Source: Planctomycetota bacterium
Lineage (GTDB): Bacteria; Planctomycetota; Planctomycetia; Pirellulales; Pirellulaceae
DNA length: 30,076 nucleotides
Direction of reading: 5' to 3'
NCBI GenBank assembly: GCA_029259935.1
Contig: JAJDEH010000299.1
Location: 1-30,076 of the forward strand
Below are positions 1 through 8,274 of this stretch, piece by piece. The notes beneath the pieces are model-generated. The model had not been told where the DNA came from. It searched no databases and was given only the letters and a program-made list of their open reading frames with translations. How positions within the stretch are numbered: the first letter of the stretch is position 1; each line of letters begins with the position of its first letter. Made by a program: the position numbers and the translations under genes.

Positions 1-817
1 ACAGTCATCCGCGTAACGGGCGAACCGCAGGCCACGAGACTCAAGCTCGCGATCCAGGTCATCCAGCAATAAGTTGGAGAGCAACGGTGAGAGCGGACCA
101 CCTTGCGGAGTTCCTTCCGGAGTCGCCGAAGTCAGTCCATCAATCATCACTCCCGAGTTCAAGAAAGCTCGGATCAGCTTCAGAAGCCGTTTGTCCTTAA
201 CACGACAAGCCACGCGGCTCATCAGCACGTCATGATTGACGCGGTCAAAGAACTTCTCCAGATCCATATCGACCACCCACGCATAACCTTCCTCCAGAAA
301 GGTTTGGACTTTGGCCATCGCGTCGTGAGCGGCCTGGACGAAATCCGAAACGGTTCTCCGAAAACGTCTCATCCCACTGTGGAGACAGCACCAGGAGAAT
401 CGCCTGTTGGATCACGCGATCCACCGCCGTGGGAATACCAAGCTTGCGTATTCCGCCGTCGGGTTTGGGAATCTCCACTCGCTGAACCGGCTGGGGACGA
501 TACGTTCCCGAGAGAAGCTCGCCGGTGATACGGTCGCCGTGACGCTCGAAATACTTTTCGAGTTGTGTCACACGCATCCCGTCCACACCGGGGGCTCCGC
601 CGTTGGCAATGACTTTCGCCATTGCGATGTCAAGGTTTTCGGGGTCGCAGATGGACTCCATCAACCTGTCACTACTTGTCGGGCTTTCGGTCGGCGAGTT
701 CGCCGCGGGCAGTACGGTCCCTTCTTCGCAGGCCCTCGGAGATTCACTCCTACCCTCCTGCGTGAAGGCCAGCAGCAGTTGTTGCTGTGACTGGATTTTC
801 TGCCGTTTGCTGCTCAT
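1..817 (-). pseudogene. ltrA: Group II intron reverse transcriptase/maturase, frameshifted and cut by the window edge
   Basis: This would be the intron-encoded protein that splices and retromobilises the intron. From the ATG at 815-817 one frame reads RT motifs including NGGAPGVDGM, YRPQPVQRVEIPKPDGG, LGIPTAVDRVIQQAIL and NRFGFRPGR. The family sequence then continues in a different frame (codons in register with position 1): AHDAMAKVQTFLEEGY, VVDMDLEKFFDRVNHD, EGTPQGGPLSPLLSN and finally RYADDC at positions 1-18. YADD is the catalytic RT motif. The switch lies at about 325-345 and fits one extra base or a loss of two or five bases. No other stop appears between there and position 1. The original frame ends at 245 after unrelated residues. 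Unless this is a sequencing error or is rescued by frameshifting, the protein is inactive. The maturase and DNA-binding regions lie outside the window. Confidence 0.85.
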
Positions 818-1337
818 GAGTTCTCGGACTTACTTGCCACTCCATTTACCCGGCTTATCGCCGGGGACCGTTCGGGCCTTCGTCGCGCCGCTTCGATCGT
901 GTGAGCCCTGACCGTTTCTGCCCTTTCGGGTCAGTGTCCCGCTCAAGCGGATCGGCTTTGCACGCCTACTATGACCTCTGCTGACTTCTGGCGTGCGGTC
1001 ACCATCTCTTACGAAACGGTCAGACCGAGTCGTTGCAGCAAGGCAATTCCTCTCGGACACACGCCAGACCTCTCAGGTTAAGCTTGACAACCTTCGCCGC
1101 ACGCCCGCCGGATTTACAGCACTGGCCTTTGATGGATGGAGGACTTCGCCGTCTTTGGTCGGCTCGTCCCACCAGCACTGCCTACTATCCGATTCCTGTG
1201 CGTCGGGCCGCGACTTTGCTACACGCTGCCTTCAGACCCCGCCTCGCGACGACGCCCTTGCGCTTCGCTAATCCTTCACCTCCATCAAGTTGGATAAGGG
1301 ACTTACACCCTCAAGTTGAAAAACATGCCTGGCAAAC
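1..1337 (-). mobile_element. Group II intron, probably IIC-like, 3' part beyond the window
   Basis: On the minus strand the reverse-transcriptase gene (1-817) is preceded by about 520 nt without a convincing protein gene (818-1337). That stretch has the GC-rich, hairpin-rich, purine-run look of intron RNA domains I-III, as expected upstream of a group II intron-encoded protein. The proposed 5' end is at 1337, where the minus strand reads GTTTGCCAGGCATG. This is close to, but not identical with, the usual GTGYG start. It lies one base after the T-tract of the terminator at 1346-1369. Insertion just after a terminator hairpin is known for bacterial IIC introns, and the encoded protein resembles the IIC type. 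The 3' part of the intron (end of the ORF, domains V/VI) lies before position 1 and cannot be checked. The boundary is inferred, not proven. Confidence 0.7.
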
Positions 1338-1338
1338 T

Positions 1339-1369
1339 AAAAAAAGCCCCAGGCCTTTCGGCCTGGGGC
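1339..1369 (-). terminator. Strong intrinsic terminator of the DUF1559 gene
   Basis: There is a perfect 10-bp stem (1346-1355 pairing with 1360-1369, GCCCCAGGCC/GGCCTGGGGC). On the minus strand it has a GAAA loop and is followed directly by seven T (1345-1339). It begins 22 nt after the stop of the DUF1559 gene that ends at 1392. The group II intron starts at the end of the T-tract. Confidence 0.9.
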
Positions 1370-1391
1370 GAGAACAAAGTCGATTCGAATA

Positions 1392-2642
1392 TCAGCCGGA
1401 ACCGTTGCCGCTACCCGTAATCGTGTCCGGTTCCCCGCCGTCGATGGTCAACGTCGATCGCCAAACAATGGCATCGATTTCGTCGGCAACAAAGCGAACC
1501 GAGCCATCGCCCATTCCAACATTGGCACCATTGGGATGCCGGCTGCGGACGACGATGCCACCGGTTCCGAGTGTGTCACGGATGGTGGGGTTTGTGCCAG
1601 GCCCGTTATATCCGGACGGCCAGTTCTGAGCGGTAAAGCAGATCAAATCCTCGGGCTTATCGTCCTGAGTTTCCTCCGCGCAAAATACGGGATGATCGCA
1701 GAAGTGTGTATTGATCGTGACTCCGTCCGCTTGCACGACGTCGACATTCGGCGTGCAGATAAACGTGCCCTTATCCTGACCATCGGAACCTCGGTCCGCC
1801 GTGAGCAAAACATGGCCGCTAAAAATGGCACAACCGACACGCGCCCAACAACCACGACCATCTTCTGGACTGTCGTAGGTCAAAATCTCGGACGTGAGGA
1901 TCGTGTTGTTGGTACCATCCGCGATTTCGGCGAACGTCGCGCCATATTGCTGGTGCAGACCGAAGGGGCCCTTCCAGCGGGTTGAGCCATTACCGAAGGC
2001 AGCCCTATTCGAATCGTACGAGTAGGCAAATCCGCCACCCGCGTTGATGGCCATATTTCCCTTGGAATAGCAACCTCTCAATTGTTGGCCGCTGCCGCCT
2101 CCCAACGGCGCTGCCAACCTGTGTCGCGGCGCACTCGGGCAAGTGAAGGTGTCCACGGGAATCGCGGCTGGCCTAAACTGACCTTCGTCGTCCTGGCAGC
2201 CTTCCGGGATGTTACCATCGCCAGCGTTCTGCATTCCCATGTTGGGTCCCGACGGATCGCCGCCACCTTCGGCACGAATGTCAAAGACCATATCCCACGC
2301 TTGCAGGTTGTTGCCAAGAACTCCGCCCAATTCCATATAGGGGAACAACAGCACGAATGCCGTGGGGCCATACAGGGCATCATCCAGCTCATCCGGGCCA
2401 CTACGAGACCGAACGCCGTCGGCATGAACCGTCACGGCGGGCGGCAGCGTGTTGAATACCTCGTGGTATCCATGCATCGCGAGCGTCGTCTGCTTCATGT
2501 TGTTGTTACATTGAGTTCGACGGGCTGCTTCGCGCGCCGCTTGGACGGCAGGCAGCAAAAGGGCAATCAGAATGCCGATGATGGCGATCACCACCAGCAG
2601 TTCCACGAGGGTAAAACCTCGTTTGGGGGGACGATGCAACAT
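1392..2642 (-). CDS. DUF1559 domain protein with pilin-like N-terminus
   Basis: A 416-residue member of the large planctomycete DUF1559 family. The N-terminus has a type IV pilin/pseudopilin prepeptidase motif: G9 then FTLVELL, with Glu at position 5 after the cleavage site. A hydrophobic helix and the conserved [20 protein letters not shown] segment follow. The C-terminus carries the family's H-x-G-(A)N...DGSVRFV motif ([17 protein letters not shown]). Such proteins are thought to be processed by prepilin peptidase and exported; their molecular role is not established. The ATG at 2642 is preferred because AGGAG (2652-2656) lies nine bases upstream; an upstream TTG (2666) would add eight residues. 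The gene follows the FecR gene in the same direction with a gap of about 135 nt and ends in a strong terminator, so it probably belongs to the ECF sigma/FecR unit. Confidence 0.93.
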   Translation of the reverse strand: MLHRPPKRGFTLVELLVVIAIIGILIALLLPAVQAAREAARRTQCNNNMKQTTLAMHGYHEVFNTLPPAVTVHADGVRSRSGPDELDDALYGPTAFVLLFPYMELGGVLGNNLQAWDMVFDIRAEGGGDPSGPNMGMQNAGDGNIPEGCQDDEGQFRPAAIPVDTFTCPSAPRHRLAAPLGGGSGQQLRGCYSKGNMAINAGGGFAYSYDSNRAAFGNGSTRWKGPFGLHQQYGATFAEIADGTNNTILTSEILTYDSPEDGRGCWARVGCAIFSGHVLLTADRGSDGQDKGTFICTPNVDVVQADGVTINTHFCDHPVFCAEETQDDKPEDLICFTAQNWPSGYNGPGTNPTIRDTLGTGGIVVRSRHPNGANVGMGDGSVRFVADEIDAIVWRSTLTIDGGEPDTITGSGNGSG

Positions 2643-2777
2643 TCGTATACGCTCCTGTTGTTTCAAAAGTAAAATTACAATTACGTCAACTTGACGACCG
2701 GGAGGTCACCGCGCCGATCGAAGTGAATCAATAGCGTGTTCTCCCAAGATTCCGAGCGGACTAGCTCACCCTCCTTC

Positions 2778-4223
2778 CTAAGACTCGCTCAATGGTACGG
2801 CGACAATGCCGAACATTAGTTGTTCTCGCTGATATGCTTCCTCGGACATCGGTCCAAGGGTAACTTCCGCTGCTTCGGCCACGTTCCGTTTCCAGACGGA
2901 AATGGCACGATCAATACTTCGCCCTGGCCCCACGCCCAACAGTGGCGAATGGGCGTTGTTTTTGCGCAACTGATCAAGGCCAATGCGCCAGCCTGTGTCT
3001 TCAAAATCACGAACCAGCCAATCGGGCATCGCGGTCGACTCGTCCATCAGCACATAAACCGTCGCTGGCTGGGCCAAGGAAACGGTGATTTGATGATCGC
3101 TCGCCAAGTCCGTAGCCCGAAACGGCAACAGATAATCGGCCCCCAACAACTCCGCCGGGATTCCATCGCCCACACCGTTCCACTCATGGTAATGGTCGAC
3201 ATAGGCTTGCGCGTCCTCGGCAAATCCGCCATGCACAATTCGATAAAACTTGGAACGTTCGCCCTGGTAATTGTCGGTCGCACGCTGCAGCACGACCGGG
3301 TCACCATTGGGCAACGTGGTGGGCAGATTCGTCGACCAGTAATCCTCCGAGGGTTCGCCCACGATGGTTTCAATGCGCGTGGCGGTTCCATCCGACGTAA
3401 TTCGAGCGCCTTCGCCCGACGACAATCGCAATCGAGTTTTACATCCCGAGCCAGGACTCAACACATCAAAACATTTGACATGCACGGCCCCGTCGAAAAC
3501 AACGATGTTCGTTTCACCTTGAAGGCCAATTTCAACACCAAAACGACTGCCGATTACATCCGTGACGCCGACATTCGGCGTATAGATTTGAAACCCAACC
3601 GATCGACGCGGGCTGGTGACAGTCGCTTGGCCGGCTCGCAACAAGCCCCGCTTCGACGACATCACGTCAAACTGCGCCTGCCCTTTTAGCGACACCACCA
3701 TGCCGTTACCGTAATCGAGCCGCATACTGCCCGACTGAAACTTGACCACATCGGGTCCCAAGCGATCGCCAACCTTCCAAACCGCATCGGGATTCGTCCA
3801 CTCAACGTCCGCCACGTCGGCGACCATGGCCGTTCCTCGCTCGGCGGTTACTGTCGTCGGCTCCCAAGCCAGATTGCCCCATGCGTAGAACACGCCCATG
3901 AGCATCACGGCCAACGACGTACTCAGCCATACTCCCACGCGGCGGCGCGAGATCCGTTGACCACGCTGGCGGCTGTCCGTGGGAATCAATACGCGAGTGT
4001 CTGAATTCTCAATCGAACTCGCCGAGCAGACCTCCGCCATCAATTGCTGGCTCACCAGCTCGCCGGCGGCCATGTCGCGAATTTGCCGGTCGAGGAATGC
4101 TTCGCGAGCAAAGATCTTGGCGTTCTCCGCACTCGCCTTAACCCATGCCGACAACTGGGCACCTTCTTGATCGGAGAGGTTTCCATCCAAATAAGCATCG
4201 ATCAACTTGATGTGTTCGCTCAT
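2778..4223 (-). CDS. FecR-domain membrane protein, candidate regulator of the ECF sigma factor
   Basis: A 481-residue protein. Residues about 1-80 form a helical cytoplasmic segment beginning MSEHIKLIDAYLDG. One membrane helix lies at about 94-116 after an arginine cluster. An extracytoplasmic FecR-type beta region follows (about 125-265, with GVTDVIGSRFGVEI and VVFDGAVHVK), then a C-terminal domain of about 200 residues (YRIVHGGF, PATVYVLMDE, DTGWRIGLD) that I do not recognise by name. FecR proteins usually transmit envelope signals to a cognate sigma factor. The start at 4223 overlaps the sigma-factor stop in ATGA (4223-4220), indicating translational coupling; a longer reading start (4259) would lie inside the sigma gene and is less likely. 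In planctomycetes these pairs have no obvious TonB receptor, so the signal is unknown. Confidence 0.88.
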   Translation of the reverse strand: MSEHIKLIDAYLDGNLSDQEGAQLSAWVKASAENAKIFAREAFLDRQIRDMAAGELVSQQLMAEVCSASSIENSDTRVLIPTDSRQRGQRISRRRVGVWLSTSLAVMLMGVFYAWGNLAWEPTTVTAERGTAMVADVADVEWTNPDAVWKVGDRLGPDVVKFQSGSMRLDYGNGMVVSLKGQAQFDVMSSKRGLLRAGQATVTSPRRSVGFQIYTPNVGVTDVIGSRFGVEIGLQGETNIVVFDGAVHVKCFDVLSPGSGCKTRLRLSSGEGARITSDGTATRIETIVGEPSEDYWSTNLPTTLPNGDPVVLQRATDNYQGERSKFYRIVHGGFAEDAQAYVDHYHEWNGVGDGIPAELLGADYLLPFRATDLASDHQITVSLAQPATVYVLMDESTAMPDWLVRDFEDTGWRIGLDQLRKNNAHSPLLGVGPGRSIDRAISVWKRNVAEAAEVTLGPMSEEAYQREQLMFGIVAVPLSES

Positions 4224-4792
4224 TCTAGCCCCGCAATCATGATTCGATGTTTGACGCAACGTCGCAGAAAGTTTCGTGTGCGGTGCAGCAACACACCCAC
4301 CGCGTTGGTCGACATGCTGAGCCGATCGGCGATTTCCGGCGGCTTGGCATCTTGAGCGTAACGAAGATCAAAGGCCTCTCGAGCCTTGCCCTGAATCGAT
4401 TTTAAGCATTTGCGTAAGGCTTCGCTGATGCCGCCTAGTTCCGCTTCCATTCCCACGAACGCTTCCGCTACCGAGTCCAGAGCCTCGCTATCAAACACGT
4501 GCCGGTCCGTCGCGCGGCGGCGACGGCTATTCAAAATCTCATACTTCGCGAATCCAACTGCCCAGGGAACAAACGGACGATCCCGGTCGTATGCATCAAA
4601 GTGGTCCAAAAGTGTTACCGACACTTGCTGTAACACGTCGTCCGCCTCGTTGTAATCGGGGATCATGGAGGAAATAAACGCGGCAATCGCTGGCTGAGCC
4701 CGCGTCCACAGCCGAGTGAATTCCTTTGCTTGTTCTGAAATGCTCATGAACTCGGCCGACGTGGTTAATGTTTGTCTATTAAGTTTCTTCAT
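4220..4792 (-). CDS. ECF RNA polymerase sigma factor, planctomycete/Verrucomicrobium type
   Basis: A 190-residue alternative sigma factor. Region 2 covers about residues 22-95, with FTRLWTRAQPAIAAFI, DYNEADDVLQQVSVTL (core-binding 2.2) and RPFVPWAVGFAKYEILNSRRR (promoter -10 recognition). Region 4 covers about 120-180, with SIQGKAREAFDLRYAQD and the helix-turn-helix PPEIADRLSMSTNAVGVLLHRTRNFLRRCV. The length and wording match the Rhodopirellula/Verrucomicrobium ECF subfamily. I kept the first ATG (4792) because GAAGG lies a few bases upstream; Met16 (4747) has no visible ribosome site. The stop overlaps the FecR start (ATGA), so sigma factor and likely regulator are co-translated. A pair of direct repeats lies just upstream and could be an operator. 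Confidence 0.93.
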   Translation of the reverse strand: MKKLNRQTLTTSAEFMSISEQAKEFTRLWTRAQPAIAAFISSMIPDYNEADDVLQQVSVTLLDHFDAYDRDRPFVPWAVGFAKYEILNSRRRRATDRHVFDSEALDSVAEAFVGMEAELGGISEALRKCLKSIQGKAREAFDLRYAQDAKPPEIADRLSMSTNAVGVLLHRTRNFLRRCVKHRIMIAGLE

Positions 4793-4798
4793 GGGGCC

Positions 4799-4826
4799 TT
4801 CAAGAAATTACTTGTATTTCAAGAAA
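4799..4826. repeat. Pair of 9-bp direct repeats in the sigma-factor leader
   Basis: TTCAAGAAA occurs at 4799-4807 and again at 4818-4826, 19 bp apart. CTTG-TATTT-CAAG (4811-4823) forms a small inverted repeat between and across them. The pair lies immediately upstream of the ECF sigma-factor start at 4792 and overlaps its ribosome-binding region. It could be a regulator site or a leader structure. The region is AT-rich, so chance is possible. Confidence 0.35.
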
Positions 4827-5003
4827 ATCAGGGAATTTCCGATAAACGTCTTGCTTGACCATCTAGGTTAGCGAGTTACGCGCTGCTGAATCATTTTTTC
4901 TAATAGAGTTCGATTCACTCTATCGCGCGGCGTTCTACTGAGTACTCATTCAAGGTTAAGCGGAAATTCCTCTTCACTCAAGGCGCGCCATCCGCTCGCC
5001 AGC

Positions 5004-5023
5004 GGGGTAAGTCAAACTACCCC
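5004..5023 (-). terminator. Possible weak terminator hairpin after the cyclase gene
   Basis: GGGGTA (5004-5009) can pair with TACCCC (5018-5023) around an 8-nt loop, just downstream of the cyclase stop (5031, minus strand). There is no T-tract, so termination is doubtful. Apart from this and the direct repeats near 4800, the 4793-5030 gap shows nothing clear. Confidence 0.22.
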
Positions 5024-5030
5024 ACGGGGA

Positions 5031-6818
5031 TTATTTCTTTGAAATCGGAATAACTCCGTTCCAATCAGGTGGAGCCGACCGATTGTGCTGCGCGATGAAC
5101 ACGGTCAGGAAATCCTTGACGCGATCTTCCGCCGGAACTTGGTGCAGCCGGCTAAACGCGGCGGCGAAGTCGCCTTCGAGCAGGCGGTCCAGCGCGGCTT
5201 CATACGCCGCGATGTGTTCGCCGGACATCAGCGGGTACTGCGACTCGGGCGGCAGCAACTCGCTGATTTCCAGTGTGTGATCCATGCCATAAGGTTTGAC
5301 CAGAGCGACCCGCCGAACTCGGGCCGACGTCTCGGGCGTGGATTGCCGAACGGCCTGGGCGGTCTTTTCGTCGATCAGGATGGGAGTCCGAATGACGTCG
5401 GTCATTCCCTCGAGCCGAGACGCCAGATTCACGACCGGTCCAAACACCGTGACCTTGACTTGATCGATCGTACCGATTTTTCCCGCCACCGCCCGGCCCG
5501 TGGCAATGCCGATTCCCATGCGGAAGTCGGCCAAGGCATGGCTCTCTTGGCGTGAGGCAGCTTGAAGTTCGGCGCGGATGCCCAACGCCGCCATGCAAGC
5601 CCGCGATGCCGAGTCCGGCTGGGATAGCGGCCAACCCCAGAAACCCATGGCCGCGTCGCCGTGAAAATCCCCAACGACCCCGCCCTGTTCGAGGATGTGG
5701 TGCGTGGTCACGCCCAGCGCGAGACTGACCCGGTTCAGCAGTCCTGGCAAATCGTCGGCCATCTGTTCGCTGGTCCTCGAAAAACCACGCAGGTCACAAA
5801 ACAAAACAGAGACTTCCGCTTCACGCGGGGCCAGCACGACTTCGGGATCCTGCCCGGCCATCGCATCCAGAACGACGGGTGACAAGAATTGGCGCAACAC
5901 GGCCTGGTTGTGTTCAAGTTGTTTGAGATCGCGCAGGTTGCCCAGTGTTGTCGCGGTGAGTTCCGCGAATTTCAAATCGTCTCTGAGGTCCTTGGATTCG
6001 GAAACTCGCGATTCCATGGCACTGTCGCTGCCCCGGTCACTGCCGGCGATGTAGATCGCCCAGCCACGGCAGGACGCGCCGGCCACGGGCGTGGCGAAGG
6101 CCCAGTCGACATCCTCGCTGACCGTAAATGCCGTGCGCGCGTGCTCCTTCCCATCGCTCCAAAGATGAACGATGCTTTCCCTGGTTTCGACCGCTTTGTG
6201 GATCAGCCGTGCGCTGGGCTGAAACGCCCGCCCAGTTAGCAGCCGCCGGTCCCAATGGAGTACTTCCATGTGAAGGTCGTCGGCGCCCGCGTCTCCCGTT
6301 CTAACGAGGGCCGCGGCGGAGGCACGAGGGATTCCCGCCAGCAACAGGTTCACTAGCCGCACAAATAACTCGTTGTCGGTCGCCGCGCTGGAAATGATTT
6401 CCGGCAGTTGGCCCAAGAAGGCGATGCGTTGATCCGCATTACGAAATCGCAGCCGCTTCAGATACTGCGCACTGTAGGTCTGTTCGGTGAGTGGATCAGG
6501 CGCGTCGATCGTGACGGCCACTTGTTCGTCGGCAACGGAAAAGGTCGTGCCGCCGATTACAAAATGCTGCCCTGTTTCCACGGAAAACTCGTCGACTTCC
6601 CGTCCGCCGAAGAAAACAGGATTGCGCGCATCGTCGAGCCGCCTCACTTTAAGTCTGTCTCGTTCCCAACAAAACTCGATATGCTGGCTGGAAATATGGT
6701 CATCCCAAGGCGCGGACCACACCGCCTGGGTCCTTCCCAATACGCATGTCTGATTCGCGGGCAGCTTGCGTCGCCAGCGATGATGTGTTTCGGGCCCTTG
6801 CGCAATGAGATGTGCCAT
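5031..6818 (-). CDS. FHA-GAF-class III nucleotide cyclase
   Basis: A 595-residue signalling enzyme without membrane segments. Order: FHA phosphothreonine-binding domain (about 25-97, with SSQH at 43-46), GAF-like domain (about 145-262), short coiled linker (about 275-315), class III cyclase catalytic domain (about 333-495), then a C-terminal tail of about 100 residues. Metal-binding aspartates are present: D342 in FCDLRGFS and D388 in HGDAAMGF. The transition-state residues N464 and R468 are in VNLASRLEG. The lysine that normally contacts the purine in K-(F/Y)-x-GD is replaced by D384 (sequence GDFHGD), while T457 occupies the second specificity site. The enzyme would make cAMP from ATP if active, but the changed pocket leaves substrate and activity open. 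FHA suggests coupling to Ser/Thr kinases, which are abundant in planctomycetes. The ATG at 6818 has no strong ribosome site. Confidence 0.9.
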   Translation of the reverse strand: MAHLIAQGPETHHRWRRKLPANQTCVLGRTQAVWSAPWDDHISSQHIEFCWERDRLKVRRLDDARNPVFFGGREVDEFSVETGQHFVIGGTTFSVADEQVAVTIDAPDPLTEQTYSAQYLKRLRFRNADQRIAFLGQLPEIISSAATDNELFVRLVNLLLAGIPRASAAALVRTGDAGADDLHMEVLHWDRRLLTGRAFQPSARLIHKAVETRESIVHLWSDGKEHARTAFTVSEDVDWAFATPVAGASCRGWAIYIAGSDRGSDSAMESRVSESKDLRDDLKFAELTATTLGNLRDLKQLEHNQAVLRQFLSPVVLDAMAGQDPEVVLAPREAEVSVLFCDLRGFSRTSEQMADDLPGLLNRVSLALGVTTHHILEQGGVVGDFHGDAAMGFWGWPLSQPDSASRACMAALGIRAELQAASRQESHALADFRMGIGIATGRAVAGKIGTIDQVKVTVFGPVVNLASRLEGMTDVIRTPILIDEKTAQAVRQSTPETSARVRRVALVKPYGMDHTLEISELLPPESQYPLMSGEHIAAYEAALDRLLEGDFAAAFSRLHQVPAEDRVKDFLTVFIAQHNRSAPPDWNGVIPISKK

Positions 6819-6893
6819 AAGATGATTCGGATTAAGGGGACAATCTCAACTTGGTTCGCAAGCCTTCAAACAGAAAACGCGGCACCCAAGATA

Positions 6894-7610
6894 TCAAGTC
6901 GCCGCCGGTTCGCTTCCGCCGGTCTCGAACAAGTTCACGATCCTTGATCGACGCAGGTAAAAAACTGCGTACACATAATAGCCGAGTTTTAGCGCCATTA
7001 GGCCCACGGCGAAAACAACACCCACGACGAGGATAATGGTCATGGATGTCTCTATGAGGCTGGTCCCCTGGCCACCAGGGCCGCCACTGGCATTGGCCAT
7101 CCTCGACATGTGGTGCGTCATCAACGGATACATCTCGTACTGCATCAAGCCATGGACGGCACCGCGGCCTAGTTCGAACAGAATCGTCAGCAAACAGGCC
7201 CTCATTAGCAGTTTCCTGCCACTTGGATTGAGCTGCATCGTCCGTATGCCACCCACCAGCAGCAAGGTTGCCAGAACCAAGTGGACGGCAAAAATTCCGG
7301 CATTGGCCCAGAAGAATTTCGCGTTGAGCGTACGGATGTCTTTGTTCATCGCTTGTTGGAGGTCGAAAATCTCTTTTCCTTTTTGATTCGGAGGCGGCGC
7401 GGGAGTAAAGGCCCCCTGAATTTGATCCTGAAACGCCAAGTTGACGGAGCCCAATAGCACCACGCCAATGCCCAGGGCACCTAGCACGATGGCCAGCACG
7501 CAAACCGCGGTCAGCATGCCAGGCCGCCGACTGACGGGCGGCAGTCCGTAGTCAACCGGCGGACGGTAAGCGTCTGTAAATTGGTTTGCCGTGTCTTGTT
7601 GGTCGGACAT
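6894..7610 (-). CDS. Four-helix membrane protein of unknown function
   Basis: About 238 residues. A soluble N-terminus of about 30 residues is followed by four predicted membrane helices: about 31-55 (AVCVLAIVLGALGIGVVLLG), about 100-122 (AGIFAVHLVLATLLLVGGI), about 132-150, and about 190-215 (MTIILVVGVVFAVGLMALKLGYY). The loop between helices 1 and 2 has a proline patch and a short helical segment (FDLQQAMNKDIRTLN). A His/Met-rich stretch (YPLMTHHMSRM) precedes the last helix. Two adjacent ATG codons exist. The second (7610) is better spaced from GAGGA just upstream than the first (7613). It lies 75 nt downstream of the cyclase in the direction away from it, and transcription of the cyclase could follow from this gene. 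I do not recognise the family. Confidence 0.72.
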   Translation of the reverse strand: MSDQQDTANQFTDAYRPPVDYGLPPVSRRPGMLTAVCVLAIVLGALGIGVVLLGSVNLAFQDQIQGAFTPAPPPNQKGKEIFDLQQAMNKDIRTLNAKFFWANAGIFAVHLVLATLLLVGGIRTMQLNPSGRKLLMRACLLTILFELGRGAVHGLMQYEMYPLMTHHMSRMANASGGPGGQGTSLIETSMTIILVVGVVFAVGLMALKLGYYVYAVFYLRRSRIVNLFETGGSEPAAT

Positions 7611-7613
7611 CAT

Positions 7614-7993
7614 TTTTCCTCGCGCTTAAGATGGGCTGGTCTTGATCGTTTGGCTTCCACGCAATGTGTCGCGACACGCGGAGGGTCCGTTATTCTACTT
7701 GATCCGACTTGTCCTAATCGATGCTATCACCGCTTTCTGTTGCCCGAACGGCAGCTTGCACATGCCTATTTGGTAGGACAGGTATTACCGTAAGCTGGAT
7801 CGACGAAATGGTTTGTGCACATTCAAGTTACCACGCCGGGGTAGTCGATGTGGGAGAACGAACGAGGTCCCGCCGTGATTTTGGTTTTCGGCTTCTGTCA
7901 CTCCCGCGACCTGCGTATAATCTGCCGCCCGATAACTCATCTGGCGGTTCCGCCACCATCACCTATTCGATTTCTCTTTAAGGGTCTTGAGGC
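7614..7993. other. Intergenic region between divergent genes
   Basis: A 380-nt gap between the membrane-protein gene (minus) and the small lipoprotein gene (plus). Short reading frames here (for example 7721-7981, plus) lack family character and a ribosome site. The region should hold both promoters; the only good candidate is the TATAAT at 7916-7921. Confidence 0.6.
7893..7921 (+). promoter_or_regulatory. Candidate promoter of the small lipoprotein gene
   Basis: A perfect -10 hexamer TATAAT (7916-7921) lies 73 nt before the ATG at 7994. The -35 position at 17-bp spacing reads TTCTGT (7893-7898), which matches poorly, so this is a tentative call resting on the -10 box. Confidence 0.35.
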
Positions 7994-8263
7994 ATGTCCA
8001 ACCAAATTCGCTGGATTGCTTTTGGTTGCTGTTTGGTTGGGCTGTCTGGTTGCCAATCGATGCAGCCCAATTGGCTCTACCCCGGCCGCCACGAAGTTCA
8101 ACGTGGAAACGCAGTTCAGTATGACCCCTATCCCGACAATAGCGCCGGCCCGGAAATGACCGGGGTTCGACCTCCGGACTTCCAAAAACCGACCGCCGAA
8201 CCGGTCCGCAACCAACCCTTCGCGAACCCGAGGCTCAACTCCTACCCGTCTTATCCACAATAG
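7994..8263 (+). CDS. Small proline-rich lipoprotein
   Basis: 89 residues. A lipoprotein signal peptide ends in LSGC (Cys20), so the mature protein would be lipid-anchored in the envelope. The mature part is short, Pro/Asn/Tyr-rich and probably disordered, starting QSMQPNWLYPGRHEVQRG and containing YDPYPDNSAGPEMTGVRPPDF. Similar short lipoproteins with an N-terminal MQPNW-YPG motif and a DPYP segment are, from memory, common in Pirellulales; no function is known to me. GAGG lies six to eight bases before the ATG. The gene converges on the aminotransferase gene with an 11-nt gap. The antisense frame at 7937-8278 is judged a shadow. Confidence 0.8.
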   Translation: MSNQIRWIAFGCCLVGLSGCQSMQPNWLYPGRHEVQRGNAVQYDPYPDNSAGPEMTGVRPPDFQKPTAEPVRNQPFANPRLNSYPSYPQ

Positions 8264-8274
8264 GGACCTGTCCT

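Noticed and set aside
1033..1629. 198-codon plus-strand frame across the intron 5' region
   Set aside because: It crosses the intron boundary, the terminator and the end of the DUF1559 gene on the other strand, with no family character.
2820..3689. 289-codon plus-strand frame
   Set aside because: Exactly antisense to the FecR-domain gene, which has clear domains and a coupled start; low-complexity shadow sequence.
6832..7503. 223-codon minus-strand frame over the four-helix membrane protein
   Set aside because: Arginine/glycine-rich out-of-frame reading; the other frame shows clean hydrophobic helices and a ribosome site.
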